A model generated the notes under the pieces. That model made no database searches, was not told where the DNA came from, and saw only the letters and a list, made by a program, of their open reading frames with translations. This document shows positions 15,607 through 24,778 of a DNA stretch of 64,000 nucleotides, in pieces. Numbering within the stretch: the first letter of the stretch is position 1; each line of letters begins with the position of its first letter. The position numbers and the translations under genes are program-made. Source of the DNA: Saccharothrix sp. ALI-22-I (GTDB lineage Bacteria; Actinomycetota; Actinomycetes; Mycobacteriales; Pseudonocardiaceae); contig NZ_MTQP01000062.1 of assembly GCF_001984175.1 (NCBI RefSeq), forward strand, positions 276,842 through 340,841. Direction: 5' to 3'.

Positions 15607-17859
15607 TTGTCAAGCCCCTCCGATGACCTCCGGCTCGCGGAAACCGAGTCGGAGCAGGAATACGTGTCGATGCTGTACGGCAGGCTGGACGACCTCCGCG
15701 AACAGAGCTCCAAGCGCCTCGCCGGCGCACTGCGGCAAACGGGCGGAACGCACCAGATGCGGTCCGAACGGGACACCTCGGTGGCGATGTACTCCGATCA
15801 GCTGGCGCAGTACAGCGCGGTGGAGAACGGGTTGTGCTTCGGCCGGCTCGACTTCCACACCGACGACCGGTTCTACATCGGCCGGATCGGCTTGTTCGAC
15901 GAGGACAAGGAGTACGAGCCGCTGCTGATGGACTGGCGCGCGCCCGCCGCCCGCCCGTTCTACCTGGCCACCGCCGCCGCGCCGGACGGCGTGCGCCGGC
16001 GCAGGCACCTGCGGACCAAGCAGCGCAAGGTCGTCGGCTTCGACGATGAGGTGCTGGACATCAACTCGGTGGACCTGGACCGCCGGTCGGAGGGCCTCAC
16101 CGGCGAGGCAACCCTGCTGGCCGCCGTGAACGCGAGCCGCACCGGCCAGATGGGCGACATCGTCGCGACCATCCAGGCCGAGCAGGACAAGATCATCCGC
16201 ACCGAGCTGAACGGCGTGGTCGTCGTGCAGGGCGGTCCGGGCACCGGCAAGACGGCCGTGGCGCTGCACCGCGCCGCCTACCTGCTCTACACGCACCGGC
16301 GGCAGCTGGCGAAGCGCGGCGTGCTGGTCGTCGGGCCGAACGCGACGTTCCTGCGCTACATCGGGCAGGTGCTGCCGTCGCTGGGTGAGACGGGCGTGCT
16401 GCTGTCCACCGTCGGCGAGCTGTTCCCGAACCTGACGGCGGTCGGCCGTGAGCCCGCCGAGGTGGCGGCGTTGAAGGGCCGCATCGAGATGGCGGACGTG
16501 GTGGCGCACGCGATCCGCGACCGGCAGGAAGCCCCGAGCCTGGTCGAGGTGCCGTTCGAGCAGGACACGCTGCGGCTGGACCGGCGTGCGATCACCGACG
16601 CGCGGGGGCGCGCCCGGCGCACCCGACGTCCGCACAACGAGGCGCGGCGGACGTTCCAGCGGGAGATCATCTCCACGTTGGCGTCGCAGGCCGTGTCCCG
16701 GCTCGGTCGGCACCTGCTGGACCAGGCCGACATCGATGACATCCGGCGCGAGCTGCGGGAAGACCCCGCCGTGCAGGCCGCCATCGACAAGCTGTGGCCT
16801 ACGTTGTCGCCGCAGCAACTGCTCGAAGACCTGTACGCGTCGCCGAAGCTGATCGCCAAGGCCACCCCGAAGCTGTCCCCCGCCGAACGCGCCCTGCTGA
16901 CGCGTCCGCGCGGCACCGAGTGGACGCCCGCCGACGTGCCGCTGCTGGACGAGGCGGCCGAACTGCTCGGCGAGGACGACACCGAGGCCAAGGCACGTGC
17001 CGAACGGCAACGTCGTCAGGCGATCGACTACGCCCAGGGCGTGCTGGACATCCTGGACCTGGAGGACGACGCCGACCCGGACATCCTGATGGCGACCGAC
17101 CTGGTCGACGCCTACAAGCTGGCCGAGCGGCACGGCGCCGAGCGCTACGAGACGGCGGCCGAACGTGCGGCGGCGGACCGGACGTGGACGTTCGGGCACA
17201 TCATCGTGGACGAGGCGCAGGAGCTGTCCCCGATGGCGTGGCGGACGCTGATGCGACGGTGCCCGGCCAAGTCGATGACCGTGGTCGGCGACATCGCGCA
17301 GACCGGCGACATCGCCGGCGCGTCGTCCTGGAGCGAGGTGCTGTCCCCGTACGTGATGGACCGCTGGAAGCTCACCGAACTGACGGTGAACTACCGGACG
17401 CCGTCGGAGATCATGGCGGTGGCGGCCGACGTGCTGTCCTCCGTCGATCCGACCCTGGTGCCGCCGACTTCCGTGCGGGACAGCGGGTTCGACCCGTGGA
17501 GCCTGCGCGTGCCGTCGTTGGTCGAGGCCCTGCCTTCGGTGGTGGACAAGGAAGTCTCCGCGATCGGGGACGGCAAGCTGGCCGTGATCGTGCCGGCGGC
17601 TTCGGTGGCCTCGCTGCGTGCTGCCGTGCCCGGCGCTTCGGACGACCTCGACACGCAGGTCGTGGTGCTGGGGGTGACCGACGCGAAGGGCTTGGAGTTC
17701 GACTCTGTGTTGGTGGTCGACCCGGCCGGGATCTTGGCCGAGTCGCCGCGCGGCGCGAGTGACCTGTACGTGGCGCTGACCCGTGCGACGCAACGACTTG
17801 GCGTCGTGCACACGGGCGATTTGCCGGAGGTTCTGGGGCGGTTGGCGGCTACCGTGTGA
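15607..17859 (+). CDS. helR: HelR/HelD-type RNA polymerase recycling ATPase
   Basis: A 750-residue superfamily 1 helicase-like motor that removes stalled or drug-bound RNA polymerase from DNA; HelR of Streptomyces venezuelae gives rifamycin resistance. The N-terminal part (residues ~1-65) is an RNA-polymerase-inserting coiled coil. Walker A is GGPGTGKT (209-216), motif II is HIIVDEAQELS, motif III VVGDIAQTGD and motif IV-V LTVNYRTPSEI and DAKGLEFDSV, ending with ALTRATQ. TTG 15607 is used because GAGG precedes it and the residues after it match the family start. The call is confident for the family; HelR rather than plain HelD is inferred from actinobacterial origin and length. Confidence 0.88.
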   Translation: MSSPSDDLRLAETESEQEYVSMLYGRLDDLREQSSKRLAGALRQTGGTHQMRSERDTSVAMYSDQLAQYSAVENGLCFGRLDFHTDDRFYIGRIGLFDEDKEYEPLLMDWRAPAARPFYLATAAAPDGVRRRRHLRTKQRKVVGFDDEVLDINSVDLDRRSEGLTGEATLLAAVNASRTGQMGDIVATIQAEQDKIIRTELNGVVVVQGGPGTGKTAVALHRAAYLLYTHRRQLAKRGVLVVGPNATFLRYIGQVLPSLGETGVLLSTVGELFPNLTAVGREPAEVAALKGRIEMADVVAHAIRDRQEAPSLVEVPFEQDTLRLDRRAITDARGRARRTRRPHNEARRTFQREIISTLASQAVSRLGRHLLDQADIDDIRRELREDPAVQAAIDKLWPTLSPQQLLEDLYASPKLIAKATPKLSPAERALLTRPRGTEWTPADVPLLDEAAELLGEDDTEAKARAERQRRQAIDYAQGVLDILDLEDDADPDILMATDLVDAYKLAERHGAERYETAAERAAADRTWTFGHIIVDEAQELSPMAWRTLMRRCPAKSMTVVGDIAQTGDIAGASSWSEVLSPYVMDRWKLTELTVNYRTPSEIMAVAADVLSSVDPTLVPPTSVRDSGFDPWSLRVPSLVEALPSVVDKEVSAIGDGKLAVIVPAASVASLRAAVPGASDDLDTQVVVLGVTDAKGLEFDSVLVVDPAGILAESPRGASDLYVALTRATQRLGVVHTGDLPEVLGRLAATV

Positions 17860-17917
17860 GCGGTGTCCGACATGGGGGCAACGCACTTTGATCGGTGGAT
17901 GCGGCGGGGGTTCGACG

Positions 17918-18262
17918 TTATCGGGTGAGGAAGTAGCCGAGGGCGGCGGCTGCTACGCCGGCGGTGATGCTGGTGGCGACGTTCGCAAACGCTTGCCAGT
18001 GGTGGCCGTCCTCGGTCAGGCGGACGGTTTCGTAGCTGAAGGTGCTGTAGGTCGTCAGGCCGCCGCACAGGCCGGTGCCGATGAGGGCTACCAAGGTTGG
18101 TGACGCGCCGGCTACGCAGCCCAGGACGAACGAGCCGATGATGTTCACCGTCAGGGTGCCGAACGGGAACCGCGTCATGTGGCGGGACTGGACGAAGCGG
18201 TCGGTCAGGTAGCGCAGTGGGGCGCCGATGGCCGCGCCGACGAACACCAAAAGCGCGGTCAC
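17918..18262 (-). CDS. crcB: CrcB/Fluc fluoride channel subunit 2
   Basis: A 114-residue four-helix membrane protein. The Fluc hallmarks are visible: GTLTVNIIGSFVLG with the channel-lining Asn, and GLCGGLTTYSTFSYE. GTG 18262 overlaps the stop of the preceding crcB by four bases. Many Gram-positive bacteria make the dual-topology channel from two different genes, and this pair fits that. It exports fluoride passively. Confidence 0.9.
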   Translation of the reverse strand: MTALLVFVGAAIGAPLRYLTDRFVQSRHMTRFPFGTLTVNIIGSFVLGCVAGASPTLVALIGTGLCGGLTTYSTFSYETVRLTEDGHHWQAFANVATSITAGVAAAALGYFLTR

Positions 18263-18672
18263 GCGAGCACCTTCCTGGTCAGCGCCATGGTGGAGAAGGT
18301 CGCGCCCAAGGCCAGGAACAGGGTGGCGAAGAGGTAGGCGAAAGACGACAAGCCCAGGTGCACGATGTCGAGCGCATAAGCCGAGAAGGTGGTGAAACCG
18401 CCGAGTATCCCGACGCCGAAGAACGGGCGGGCCAAAGGGTGCAGGCGGGGCACGAGAACCATCAGGACACCGATCAACGCGCACCCGAGCACGTTGATCA
18501 GCAGCAAACCCCACGGGCCGGTGACGACCGTGGACAACCCGTACCGGGCCAGGCCGCCGAGACCGCCGCCGAGTGCGATGACACCCAGGACCGCGAGGTC
18601 ACGACGTTGGGCCGGGACGTCGGGCGAGGCGTCCGGGGCGACCGGATCGGTGTGCAACGGATCAGTGCCCAA
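18259..18672 (-). CDS. crcB: CrcB/Fluc fluoride channel subunit 1
   Basis: A 137-residue protein with a ~25-residue polar N-terminus followed by four membrane helices. Family motifs include GGGLGGLARYGL, NVLGCALIG and GILGGFTTFSAYALD. The only available start near the N-terminus is TTG 18672, which lacks a clear ribosome binding site; coupling to the marR stop five bases upstream is likely. It should pair with the next gene product. The DNA here carries repeated GGATCAGTG units at 18660-18690. Confidence 0.85.
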   Translation of the reverse strand: MGTDPLHTDPVAPDASPDVPAQRRDLAVLGVIALGGGLGGLARYGLSTVVTGPWGLLLINVLGCALIGVLMVLVPRLHPLARPFFGVGILGGFTTFSAYALDIVHLGLSSFAYLFATLFLALGATFSTMALTRKVLA

Positions 18673-18676
18673 AGGA

Positions 18677-19114
18677 TCAGTGCGTCCGGAGGTGGTCGAC
18701 CAGGTGGTCGAGGGCGGACAGGGCGCGGACCACGTCGGCGCGTTCCTGCGGTTCGAGTTTGTCCAGTGCCGAACCGATGCGCTTCTCGTGCGCGGACTGC
18801 CAGACGGCCAGCTGCTCGTGTCCCTGCGGGGTCACCGAGAGGCGGGCGACGCGGCGGTCGCTGGGGTCGCCGCCCCGTTCGACCAGGCCGCTTTCGATCA
18901 GCTGTCCGACGAGGCCGCTGACGGTGTTGGGTGCCAGACGGAGTTCGGCCGCGAGGTCGCCTACGCGCATCGACGGACGCTCGGCGAGCGTCTGGAGCAA
19001 CTCGACCTGCGCCATCGGGAGGGAATCCCACGGCCATTCCGACCGGATGCTCGTGCGCAGTGCCCGGCGGAGCCTCGTGACCACGTCGGTGAGCGAGCGT
19101 GCCTCGTCTGACAT
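18677..19114 (-). CDS. MarR family transcriptional regulator
   Basis: A 145-residue regulator from ATG 19114. The winged helix spans about residues 40-110, with MRVGDLAAELRLAPNTVSG, then GLVERGGDPSDRRVARLSVT as the wing region (DxRxxR-type). It is divergent from an MFS transporter across 53 bases and co-directional with two crcB genes, so it likely represses the pump and possibly itself. Ligand unknown. Confidence 0.85.
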   Translation of the reverse strand: MSDEARSLTDVVTRLRRALRTSIRSEWPWDSLPMAQVELLQTLAERPSMRVGDLAAELRLAPNTVSGLVGQLIESGLVERGGDPSDRRVARLSVTPQGHEQLAVWQSAHEKRIGSALDKLEPQERADVVRALSALDHLVDHLRTH

Positions 19115-19167
19115 GCGCGAATGGTACTTGGTCGCGATACCTCGGATACCGATATAGTCTGAAGCCG
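19115..19167. promoter_or_regulatory. Divergent marR/MFS promoter region
   Basis: This 53-base gap contains GATACC twice (around 19136-19151) within CGATACCTCGGATACCGATATAG, an imperfect repeat of the kind MarR dimers bind. It must hold both start sites, so binding would block both genes. Confidence 0.45.
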
Positions 19168-20469
19168 ATGAACCCCTCGTGGCGCTGGTTCGTCGCGGAA
19201 TCACCCCGACCGCGACGGGTCGCCACCTGGTCAGGGGCGCCTTGGCTGGCCGTGGCCACGGTGTGCCTCGGCGCGTTCCTGGGTCAGTTCGACGCGAGCG
19301 TGGTCACACTGGCCCTGCCCGCATTGCGGGACGACTTCGGCGCCTCGCCCGAGTGGGTGTCGCTGGCCTACCTGCTCACGCTGGTCGCGCTCGTCGCGCC
19401 GATCGGGAAGTGGTCGGACCGCAGGGGGCGCAAGCTGGTCTACCTCTACGGGTTCGTCGTGTTCACCGGTGCTTCGGCGGCGTGCGCGTTGGCCCGTGAC
19501 CTGGACGTGCTGATCGCGTTCCGGGTCGTGCAGGCTCTGGGCGCGGCGATGTTGCAGGCCAACAGCGTCGCGCTGGTGGTGGCGGCCGTGCCGCGCGAAC
19601 GGATGCGCAAGGCGTTGGGCATCCAGGCCACCGCGCAGGCGTTGGGGCTGGCGCTGGGGCCGACCGTCGGCGGTCTGCTGGTCGAGGCGTTCGGCTGGCA
19701 GTGGGTGTTCGCGATCAACGTCCCGGTCGGCGTGGTCGCGCTGGTCGCGGGCCACTTCCTGCTCCCGCGCACGCACGAGCGCGGTACCGCGCCGGTGGAC
19801 GGGATCGCCGTCGTGCTGCTCGCCACCGCCACCACCGCGTTGCTGCTGGTGCTGTCCGGCGCGAGCCCGTTCCTGCTGCTGCTCGCGGTGCCGGCGGGTG
19901 TCGGGTACGTGTGGCGGGAACCGCTGGTCCGCCGGGTCAAGGGCGGCCTGTTCGGCGCGTTGTGCGGTTATCTCGTGCTGTTCGGACCGCTGGTCCTGGT
20001 GCCGTTCACGTCTCGCGAGGGCCCGTTGGAGACCGGACTGCTGCTCACCGCGCTCCCGGTCGGGTTCGCGCTCGGCGCGGCGCTCCCGTGGAAACTGCCG
20101 AGGACCGGCGTCTTGCTGTCCACAGTGGCCTGCGGGGTGCTGGCCTGGCAGGTTCACCCGGTCGCGCTGGCCCTGTTGGGGCTCGGGCTCGGCCTTTTCA
20201 CGCCGGCGAACAATGCAACCATCCTCAGCGCCCTCCCAAAGGGTGACGCTGGATCGGGTGGTGGCCTGGTGAACCTCGCGAGAGCCCTCGGCACCACGTT
20301 CGGTGTGGCCTTGCCCCTGTTCGTCAACGCACACTTCGGGTCGCGGGTGTCATTCGGAACACTCGCCGTGATCGCTTTGCTCGCTCTCTGTACGCCAATC
20401 GGGGACAAGCGGCCGTGCCCTCTGCCCACGGGACCAGCCGGATCAGTAATCTCGCCCCACAGGGGCTGA
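19168..20469 (+). CDS. MFS multidrug efflux transporter
   Basis: A 433-residue transporter from ATG 19168. It has about 12 membrane segments and the MFS loop motif GKWSDRRGRK between helices 2 and 3. The first helix begins LGQFDASVVTLALPAL, matching the DHA2-type drug:proton antiporters (motif LDxTIVNVALP). Motif C (ALGLALGPTVGGLL) in helix 5 marks it as an exporter. It is probably controlled by the divergent MarR. The substrate is unknown. Confidence 0.82.
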   Translation: MNPSWRWFVAESPRPRRVATWSGAPWLAVATVCLGAFLGQFDASVVTLALPALRDDFGASPEWVSLAYLLTLVALVAPIGKWSDRRGRKLVYLYGFVVFTGASAACALARDLDVLIAFRVVQALGAAMLQANSVALVVAAVPRERMRKALGIQATAQALGLALGPTVGGLLVEAFGWQWVFAINVPVGVVALVAGHFLLPRTHERGTAPVDGIAVVLLATATTALLLVLSGASPFLLLLAVPAGVGYVWREPLVRRVKGGLFGALCGYLVLFGPLVLVPFTSREGPLETGLLLTALPVGFALGAALPWKLPRTGVLLSTVACGVLAWQVHPVALALLGLGLGLFTPANNATILSALPKGDAGSGGGLVNLARALGTTFGVALPLFVNAHFGSRVSFGTLAVIALLALCTPIGDKRPCPLPTGPAGSVISPHRG

Positions 20470-20504
20470 AGTTCGGGCGTGGCACACACACGGGTGAGGA
20501 TGCG

Positions 20505-21311
20505 GTGACGGAAGGGCTGAGCTGGGTCCCGAGCACCATCGACACCGGGCTGCCCAGCGCCGCGCGGATCTACGACTACCTGCTCGGCGGGGGCCACAAC
20601 TTCGCCGCCGACCGGGAGCTGGCGGAGAAGTTCCTCCTCGCCCAGCCCAACGCCCGCACCATCGCCCGCCTCAACCGCGCGTTCCTGCGCCGGGCCGTGC
20701 TGCACCTGGCCGACGCGGGTGTGCGGCAGTTCCTGGACCTGGGGTCCGGCATCCCGACCGTCGGCAACGTGCACGAGATCGCGCAGAGGGCCGCGCCCGA
20801 GTCCCGCGTGGTGTACGTGGACTTCGAGGACGTCGCCGTCGCGCACAGCCGGATGCTCCTCGAAGACGACGACCAGTCCACCGTCCTGCAAGAGGACATG
20901 ACGGACACGGACGCGGTGCTCGCCGGCGTGCGCGACACCGGCCTGATCGACTTCGCCGAGCCGATCGGTGTGCTCACCGTCGGGGTGTTCCACTTCGTGC
21001 CGCCCGAGCGGGACCCGGTCGGCGTGGTGGCCGCGTACCGGGACGCCGTCGCGCCGGGCAGCTACCTGGCGTTGTCCCAGTTCACCGCAGACCTGCAACC
21101 GGAGGAGATGACCGGGGTGGTGGCCGTGATGCGGCGCAGCGCGAACCCGATGTTCCCGCGCACCCACGCCGAGATCACCGCCATGTTCGACGGCTTCGAC
21201 CTGGTCGAACCCGGGGTGGTCCCGCTGCCGCTGTGGCGCCCGGAGGACGGCGCCGTCGAGGAGGACGCCGACAGAGCCGGCATCTTCGCCGGGGTGGGTC
21301 GCAAGAAGTGA
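20505..21311 (+). CDS. SAM-dependent methyltransferase (DUF574 / Methyltransf_19 type)
   Basis: A 268-residue protein from GTG 20505 (GAGGA upstream). The opening PSTIDTGLPSAARIYDYLLGG and the SAM motif FLDLGSGIPTVGN are typical of this actinobacterial family, which is large in streptomycetes and has no known substrate. It starts 35 bases after the MFS gene and ends seven bases before the GGDEF gene, so it probably belongs to a short operon with the latter. Confidence 0.85.
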   Translation: MTEGLSWVPSTIDTGLPSAARIYDYLLGGGHNFAADRELAEKFLLAQPNARTIARLNRAFLRRAVLHLADAGVRQFLDLGSGIPTVGNVHEIAQRAAPESRVVYVDFEDVAVAHSRMLLEDDDQSTVLQEDMTDTDAVLAGVRDTGLIDFAEPIGVLTVGVFHFVPPERDPVGVVAAYRDAVAPGSYLALSQFTADLQPEEMTGVVAVMRRSANPMFPRTHAEITAMFDGFDLVEPGVVPLPLWRPEDGAVEEDADRAGIFAGVGRKK

Positions 21312-21317
21312 GCCGAC

Positions 21318-23363
21318 ATGTCGCCACCCGCTAGGACGCGGCGGCAGGACATCGCACGCGCGTGGATGCGGGCGGTCTACCCCACCGCGTACGTGCCGAT
21401 GTCGCCGGTCGAGATCGAGCTGTACCTGCTCGAACTCGTGGACGTCATCGCCGCCGCGACCCAGGCCGAGCCGTTCACCGTCGAGCCGGTCGCCGTGGTC
21501 GGCGATCGGCTGGTCGAGGCGCACTTCACCGGTCCGGAGACGTTGCAGCGGACCGTGGAGGTGCTCGGGCACGCCTTGCTGTTCGCCCCGGAACTCCAGG
21601 ACGTGCCGCGACTGGCGGAGAAGGTCGTCGCCATCCTCGGCTGCCTGAGCACCAGCTTCGCCACCTCGATGCGGATGGACGCGTTCAACCAGCAGGAAGA
21701 GATCAAGCTGGCGCTCCTGGCGGCCAAGCTCCGGGCCGAACGGGTGCTCAAGGTCAGCGAGGCCCGGTTCCGCGAGGTGTTCGACTCGTCCGCGTTCGGC
21801 ATCGCGCTCACCGACCTGCGCGGCGAGTGCGTGGACGCGAACGCGGCGTTGGCCGACATGATCGGCGCCGACCGCGCCGGGCTGATCGGTCGGCGGCTGA
21901 TCGAGCTGTTCGACCCGGCCGACGTGGACGAGCTGGTGAGCACGTACCGGGCCGTCGGCGAGGGCCGGGTGGAACGGGTCCGCGAGCAACGGCGGCTGCT
22001 GCGCGCGGACGGCGAGCCGGTGTGGGTGCACCTGGCGGTGTCGTTGCTGCGTGAGGCGGAGGGCAAGCCCTCCCACCACGTGACCATGGTCGAGGACGTC
22101 AGCGAACTGCACCTGCTGCAGAAGAACCTGGACTTCCAGCTCCTGCACGACGCGCTCACCGGCCTGTCCAACCGGCAGCACTTCCTCACCCGGCTGGAGA
22201 CGCTGCACGGCACGTCACGCGGCGGGATCACGCTCTACTACCTGGCCCTGGACGCGTTCTCGGTGGTGAACAACGGTCTCGGCCACGCGGTCGGCGACCA
22301 GCTGCTCACCGAGGTCGGCCGGCGGCTCAAAGCCGTGGTGGCGGACGAGACCGCGGCGGTCGCGCGGATGGGCGGCGACGAGTTCGCCATCGTGGTGGCC
22401 AACTCGCCGACCACGCCGACCGTGCCGGCCATGGTCGAGCGGATCAACGAGGCGCTGGAGAAGCCGATGGACAACGGCGTGGCCCTGTCCGCCAGCATCG
22501 GCGTGGTGGACCGGCCCGCCGCCGGGTGGGACGTGGCCGAGCTGCTGCGCGCGGCGAACGCGACCCTGCGCCGCGCCAAGGCGGGCGGCAAGCGGCAGTG
22601 GCAGACCTACGACCGGCACGTGGACCAGCGGATTCGGGAACACCAGTCGCGGGCCGCCCGGATGCCCGGCGCGCTGGCCGACGGCGAGGTGGAGGTCGAG
22701 TACCAGCCGGTGGTGGACCCGACCGGCGGGCAGGTGCTCGGGCACCTGGCGCGGTTGCGCTGGGAGGAGCTGGAGCACGACGAGTGCCTGGAACTGGCCG
22801 AGGCGACCGGGTTGTCCCTGGCACTGGGCCAGTGGGCGCTGCGCGAGGCCGCCGGCGAGGCGACCGCGTCCGACGCCCTGGGCGTGCTGCACTTCGAACT
22901 GTCGCCGATGCAGTCGCGCGACGAGGACCTGGTCCACACGGTGAAGCGGACGTTGGACGAGACCGGGCTGCCGGTGTCCCGGCTGCGGATCTTCCTGGAC
23001 ACCCGGTCGATGCTCGACGGCACCGGCGAGGACAACGCGCAGGTGCTGCGGGACAACGGGATCGCCACCGGGCTGGCCCGGTTCAACGGCGGTCAGGCCG
23101 AGTTGTCGCTGCTCGCGGACCTGCCGGTGGACTCGCTGATCCTCGACCCGTCCGTGGTGCGCAGGCTGGCCGAGCGCCCGGAGGGGTTCCTGCACGACGC
23201 GACGGCGGGAATGGTGCGGCTGATCCGGTCGTCCGGGCGGTCCGTGCTGGTACCGGACGTCTCGACGCCGGAACGGGCCGCGTGGTGGGCGCGGGTCGAG
23301 GTGGACGCCGCGTTCGGCGACCACCTCGCGCCCGCCGTGCCGGGGTACGAACTGGCCCACTAG
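21318..23363 (+). CDS. PAS-GGDEF-degenerate EAL signalling protein (diguanylate cyclase)
   Basis: A 681-residue cytosolic protein. An N-terminal ~150-residue region is followed by a PAS/PAC domain (about 155-275, RFREVFDSSAFGIALTDL), a GGDEF domain with intact MGGDEFAIV (about 290-440), and an EAL-like domain (about 450-670). The cyclase active site is intact; an RxxD inhibitory site five residues upstream is absent (DETA). In the EAL domain, the catalytic Glu of EALLRW is Leu (HLARLRW) and the DDFGTG loop reads ARFNGGQ, so phosphodiesterase activity is not expected. The protein should make cyclic di-GMP, a regulator of actinomycete development. Confidence 0.88.
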   Translation: MSPPARTRRQDIARAWMRAVYPTAYVPMSPVEIELYLLELVDVIAAATQAEPFTVEPVAVVGDRLVEAHFTGPETLQRTVEVLGHALLFAPELQDVPRLAEKVVAILGCLSTSFATSMRMDAFNQQEEIKLALLAAKLRAERVLKVSEARFREVFDSSAFGIALTDLRGECVDANAALADMIGADRAGLIGRRLIELFDPADVDELVSTYRAVGEGRVERVREQRRLLRADGEPVWVHLAVSLLREAEGKPSHHVTMVEDVSELHLLQKNLDFQLLHDALTGLSNRQHFLTRLETLHGTSRGGITLYYLALDAFSVVNNGLGHAVGDQLLTEVGRRLKAVVADETAAVARMGGDEFAIVVANSPTTPTVPAMVERINEALEKPMDNGVALSASIGVVDRPAAGWDVAELLRAANATLRRAKAGGKRQWQTYDRHVDQRIREHQSRAARMPGALADGEVEVEYQPVVDPTGGQVLGHLARLRWEELEHDECLELAEATGLSLALGQWALREAAGEATASDALGVLHFELSPMQSRDEDLVHTVKRTLDETGLPVSRLRIFLDTRSMLDGTGEDNAQVLRDNGIATGLARFNGGQAELSLLADLPVDSLILDPSVVRRLAERPEGFLHDATAGMVRLIRSSGRSVLVPDVSTPERAAWWARVEVDAAFGDHLAPAVPGYELAH

Positions 23364-23378
23364 AGCCGCCGGCCCGCT

Positions 23379-23428
23379 AGACCTGCTTCACCGCCAGACC
23401 TGCTTCACCGCTAGACCTGCTTCACCGC
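23379..23428. repeat. Three tandem copies of a 17-bp unit at the 3' end of pntB
   Basis: AGACCTGCTTCACCGC occurs at 23379-23394, 23396-23411 and 23413-23428, with period 17. On the minus strand the unit encodes the last residues of PntB and, in the first copy read, its TAG stop. The other two copies are noncoding, so this is a slippage-type duplication of the gene's end. Confidence 0.9.
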
Positions 23429-24778
23429 GGCCAGGAGCTTGGTCAGCGACTCCTTGGCGTCGCCGAACAGCATGGTGGTCTTCGGGTTGTAGAGCAGGCT
23501 GTTGTCGACGCCCGCGAAGCCCGGCCGCATCGAGCGCTTCATGAACACCACCGCCTTCGCCTTGTCCACGTCGAAGATCGGCATGCCGTAGATGGGGCTG
23601 CTCGGCTCGTCCCGCGCGCCGGGGTTGACCACGTCGTTCGCGCCGACCACCAGCACCACGTCCACGCTGCCCATGCCGGGGTTGACGTCGTCGAGCTCCT
23701 TCAGGTTCTCGTACGGCACGTCCGCCTCGGCGAGCAGGACGTTCATGTGGCCCGGCATCCGACCGGCGACCGGGTGGATGCCGTAGTCGACGGTGATGCC
23801 GCGCTGTTCCAGCAGCTGCGCCAGTTCCCGTGCGGCGTGCTGCCCTTGGGCCACGGCCAAGCCGTAACCGGGGACGACCAGCACGGAGTGGGCGTAGCCG
23901 AGCAGGATCGCGACGTCCTCCACCGTGCCGGAGCGCACGGTGCGCTGTTCGTCGGAGTGCGCGATCGCCGTGGTGGTCTGGAACGCGCCGAACAGGATGT
24001 TGGTCAGCGGGCGGCCCATGGCCGCCGCCATCAGCCGGGTCAGGATCGTGCCGGACGCGCCGACGAGCGTGCCCGCGACGATCAGCAGCGTGTTGGCCAG
24101 CACGTAACCGGACGCGGCGACGGCCAGGCCGGTGAACGCGTTGAGCAGCGAGATCGCGATCGGCACGTCCGCGCCGCCCACCGGCAGCACGAACAGCACG
24201 CCCAGCGCGAGCCCGGCCACCGCCAGCAGCACCAGCAGCGGGCCGCTCCCGGTGAGCACCACGGACAGCGCGAGCAACGCGCTGGCGGCGGCTACGCCGA
24301 TGCCGACCACCTGACCCGCGGGCAGCAGCACCGGCCGGGGGGTCATGATCTCCTGGAGCTTGAGGAAGGTGACCACGCTGCCGGAGAAGCTGACCGAGCC
24401 GATCAGCACGGTGAGCACGGTGAAGACCTCGAACAGCACCGAGCCGTCCGGGACCGCCAGGAACTCGGTCAACGCCACCAGGGCCGCCGCCGCGCCGCCG
24501 ACGCCGTTGAACAGCGCCACCATCTGCGGGATGGCGGTCATCTTCACCGACCGCGCCGCCGGGATGGCCACCACCACGCCGGCGGCGACGGCGAGCAGGA
24601 TCAGCAGCCCGTTGTTCACCGCGCCGTGCACGAACGCCGTGATCACGGCCAGCGCCATGCCCGCCGCGCCGAGCAGGTTGCCCGCGCGGGCGTACCTCGG
24701 CGTGCTCAGGCCCTTGAGCGCGAGCACGAAGCACAGGGCGGCCACCAGGTACGCCAGTTGGACCCAGGTGGGGGTCAT
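23411..24778 (-). CDS. pntB: Proton-translocating NAD(P) transhydrogenase, beta subunit
   Basis: A 455-residue subunit. The N-terminal half has about nine membrane helices (domain II) and the C-terminal ~180 residues form the NADP-binding domain III, with VPGYGLAVAQGQHA, the GIHPVAGRMPGHMNVLLAEA segment (split here for length as GIHPVAGRMPGH and MNVLLAEA) and GANDVVNPGA. It uses the proton gradient to reduce NADP+ with NADH. ATG 24778 overlaps the stop of the preceding gene by four bases. Its 3' end is triplicated as a short repeat. Confidence 0.93.
   Translation of the reverse strand: MTPTWVQLAYLVAALCFVLALKGLSTPRYARAGNLLGAAGMALAVITAFVHGAVNNGLLILLAVAAGVVVAIPAARSVKMTAIPQMVALFNGVGGAAAALVALTEFLAVPDGSVLFEVFTVLTVLIGSVSFSGSVVTFLKLQEIMTPRPVLLPAGQVVGIGVAAASALLALSVVLTGSGPLLVLLAVAGLALGVLFVLPVGGADVPIAISLLNAFTGLAVAASGYVLANTLLIVAGTLVGASGTILTRLMAAAMGRPLTNILFGAFQTTTAIAHSDEQRTVRSGTVEDVAILLGYAHSVLVVPGYGLAVAQGQHAARELAQLLEQRGITVDYGIHPVAGRMPGHMNVLLAEADVPYENLKELDDVNPGMGSVDVVLVVGANDVVNPGARDEPSSPIYGMPIFDVDKAKAVVFMKRSMRPGFAGVDNSLLYNPKTTMLFGDAKESLTKLLAAVKQV

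Noticed and set aside
15610..17886. 758-residue minus-strand frame opposite helR
   Set aside because: Antisense shadow; helR has intact helicase motifs and this frame has none.
20154..22208. 684-residue minus-strand frame across MFS, methyltransferase and GGDEF genes
   Set aside because: Antisense to three well-supported genes; composition is typical of shadow frames.
23379..23428. Three short direct repeats considered as a CRISPR remnant
   Set aside because: The repeats are contiguous with no spacers and derive from the pntB 3' end.
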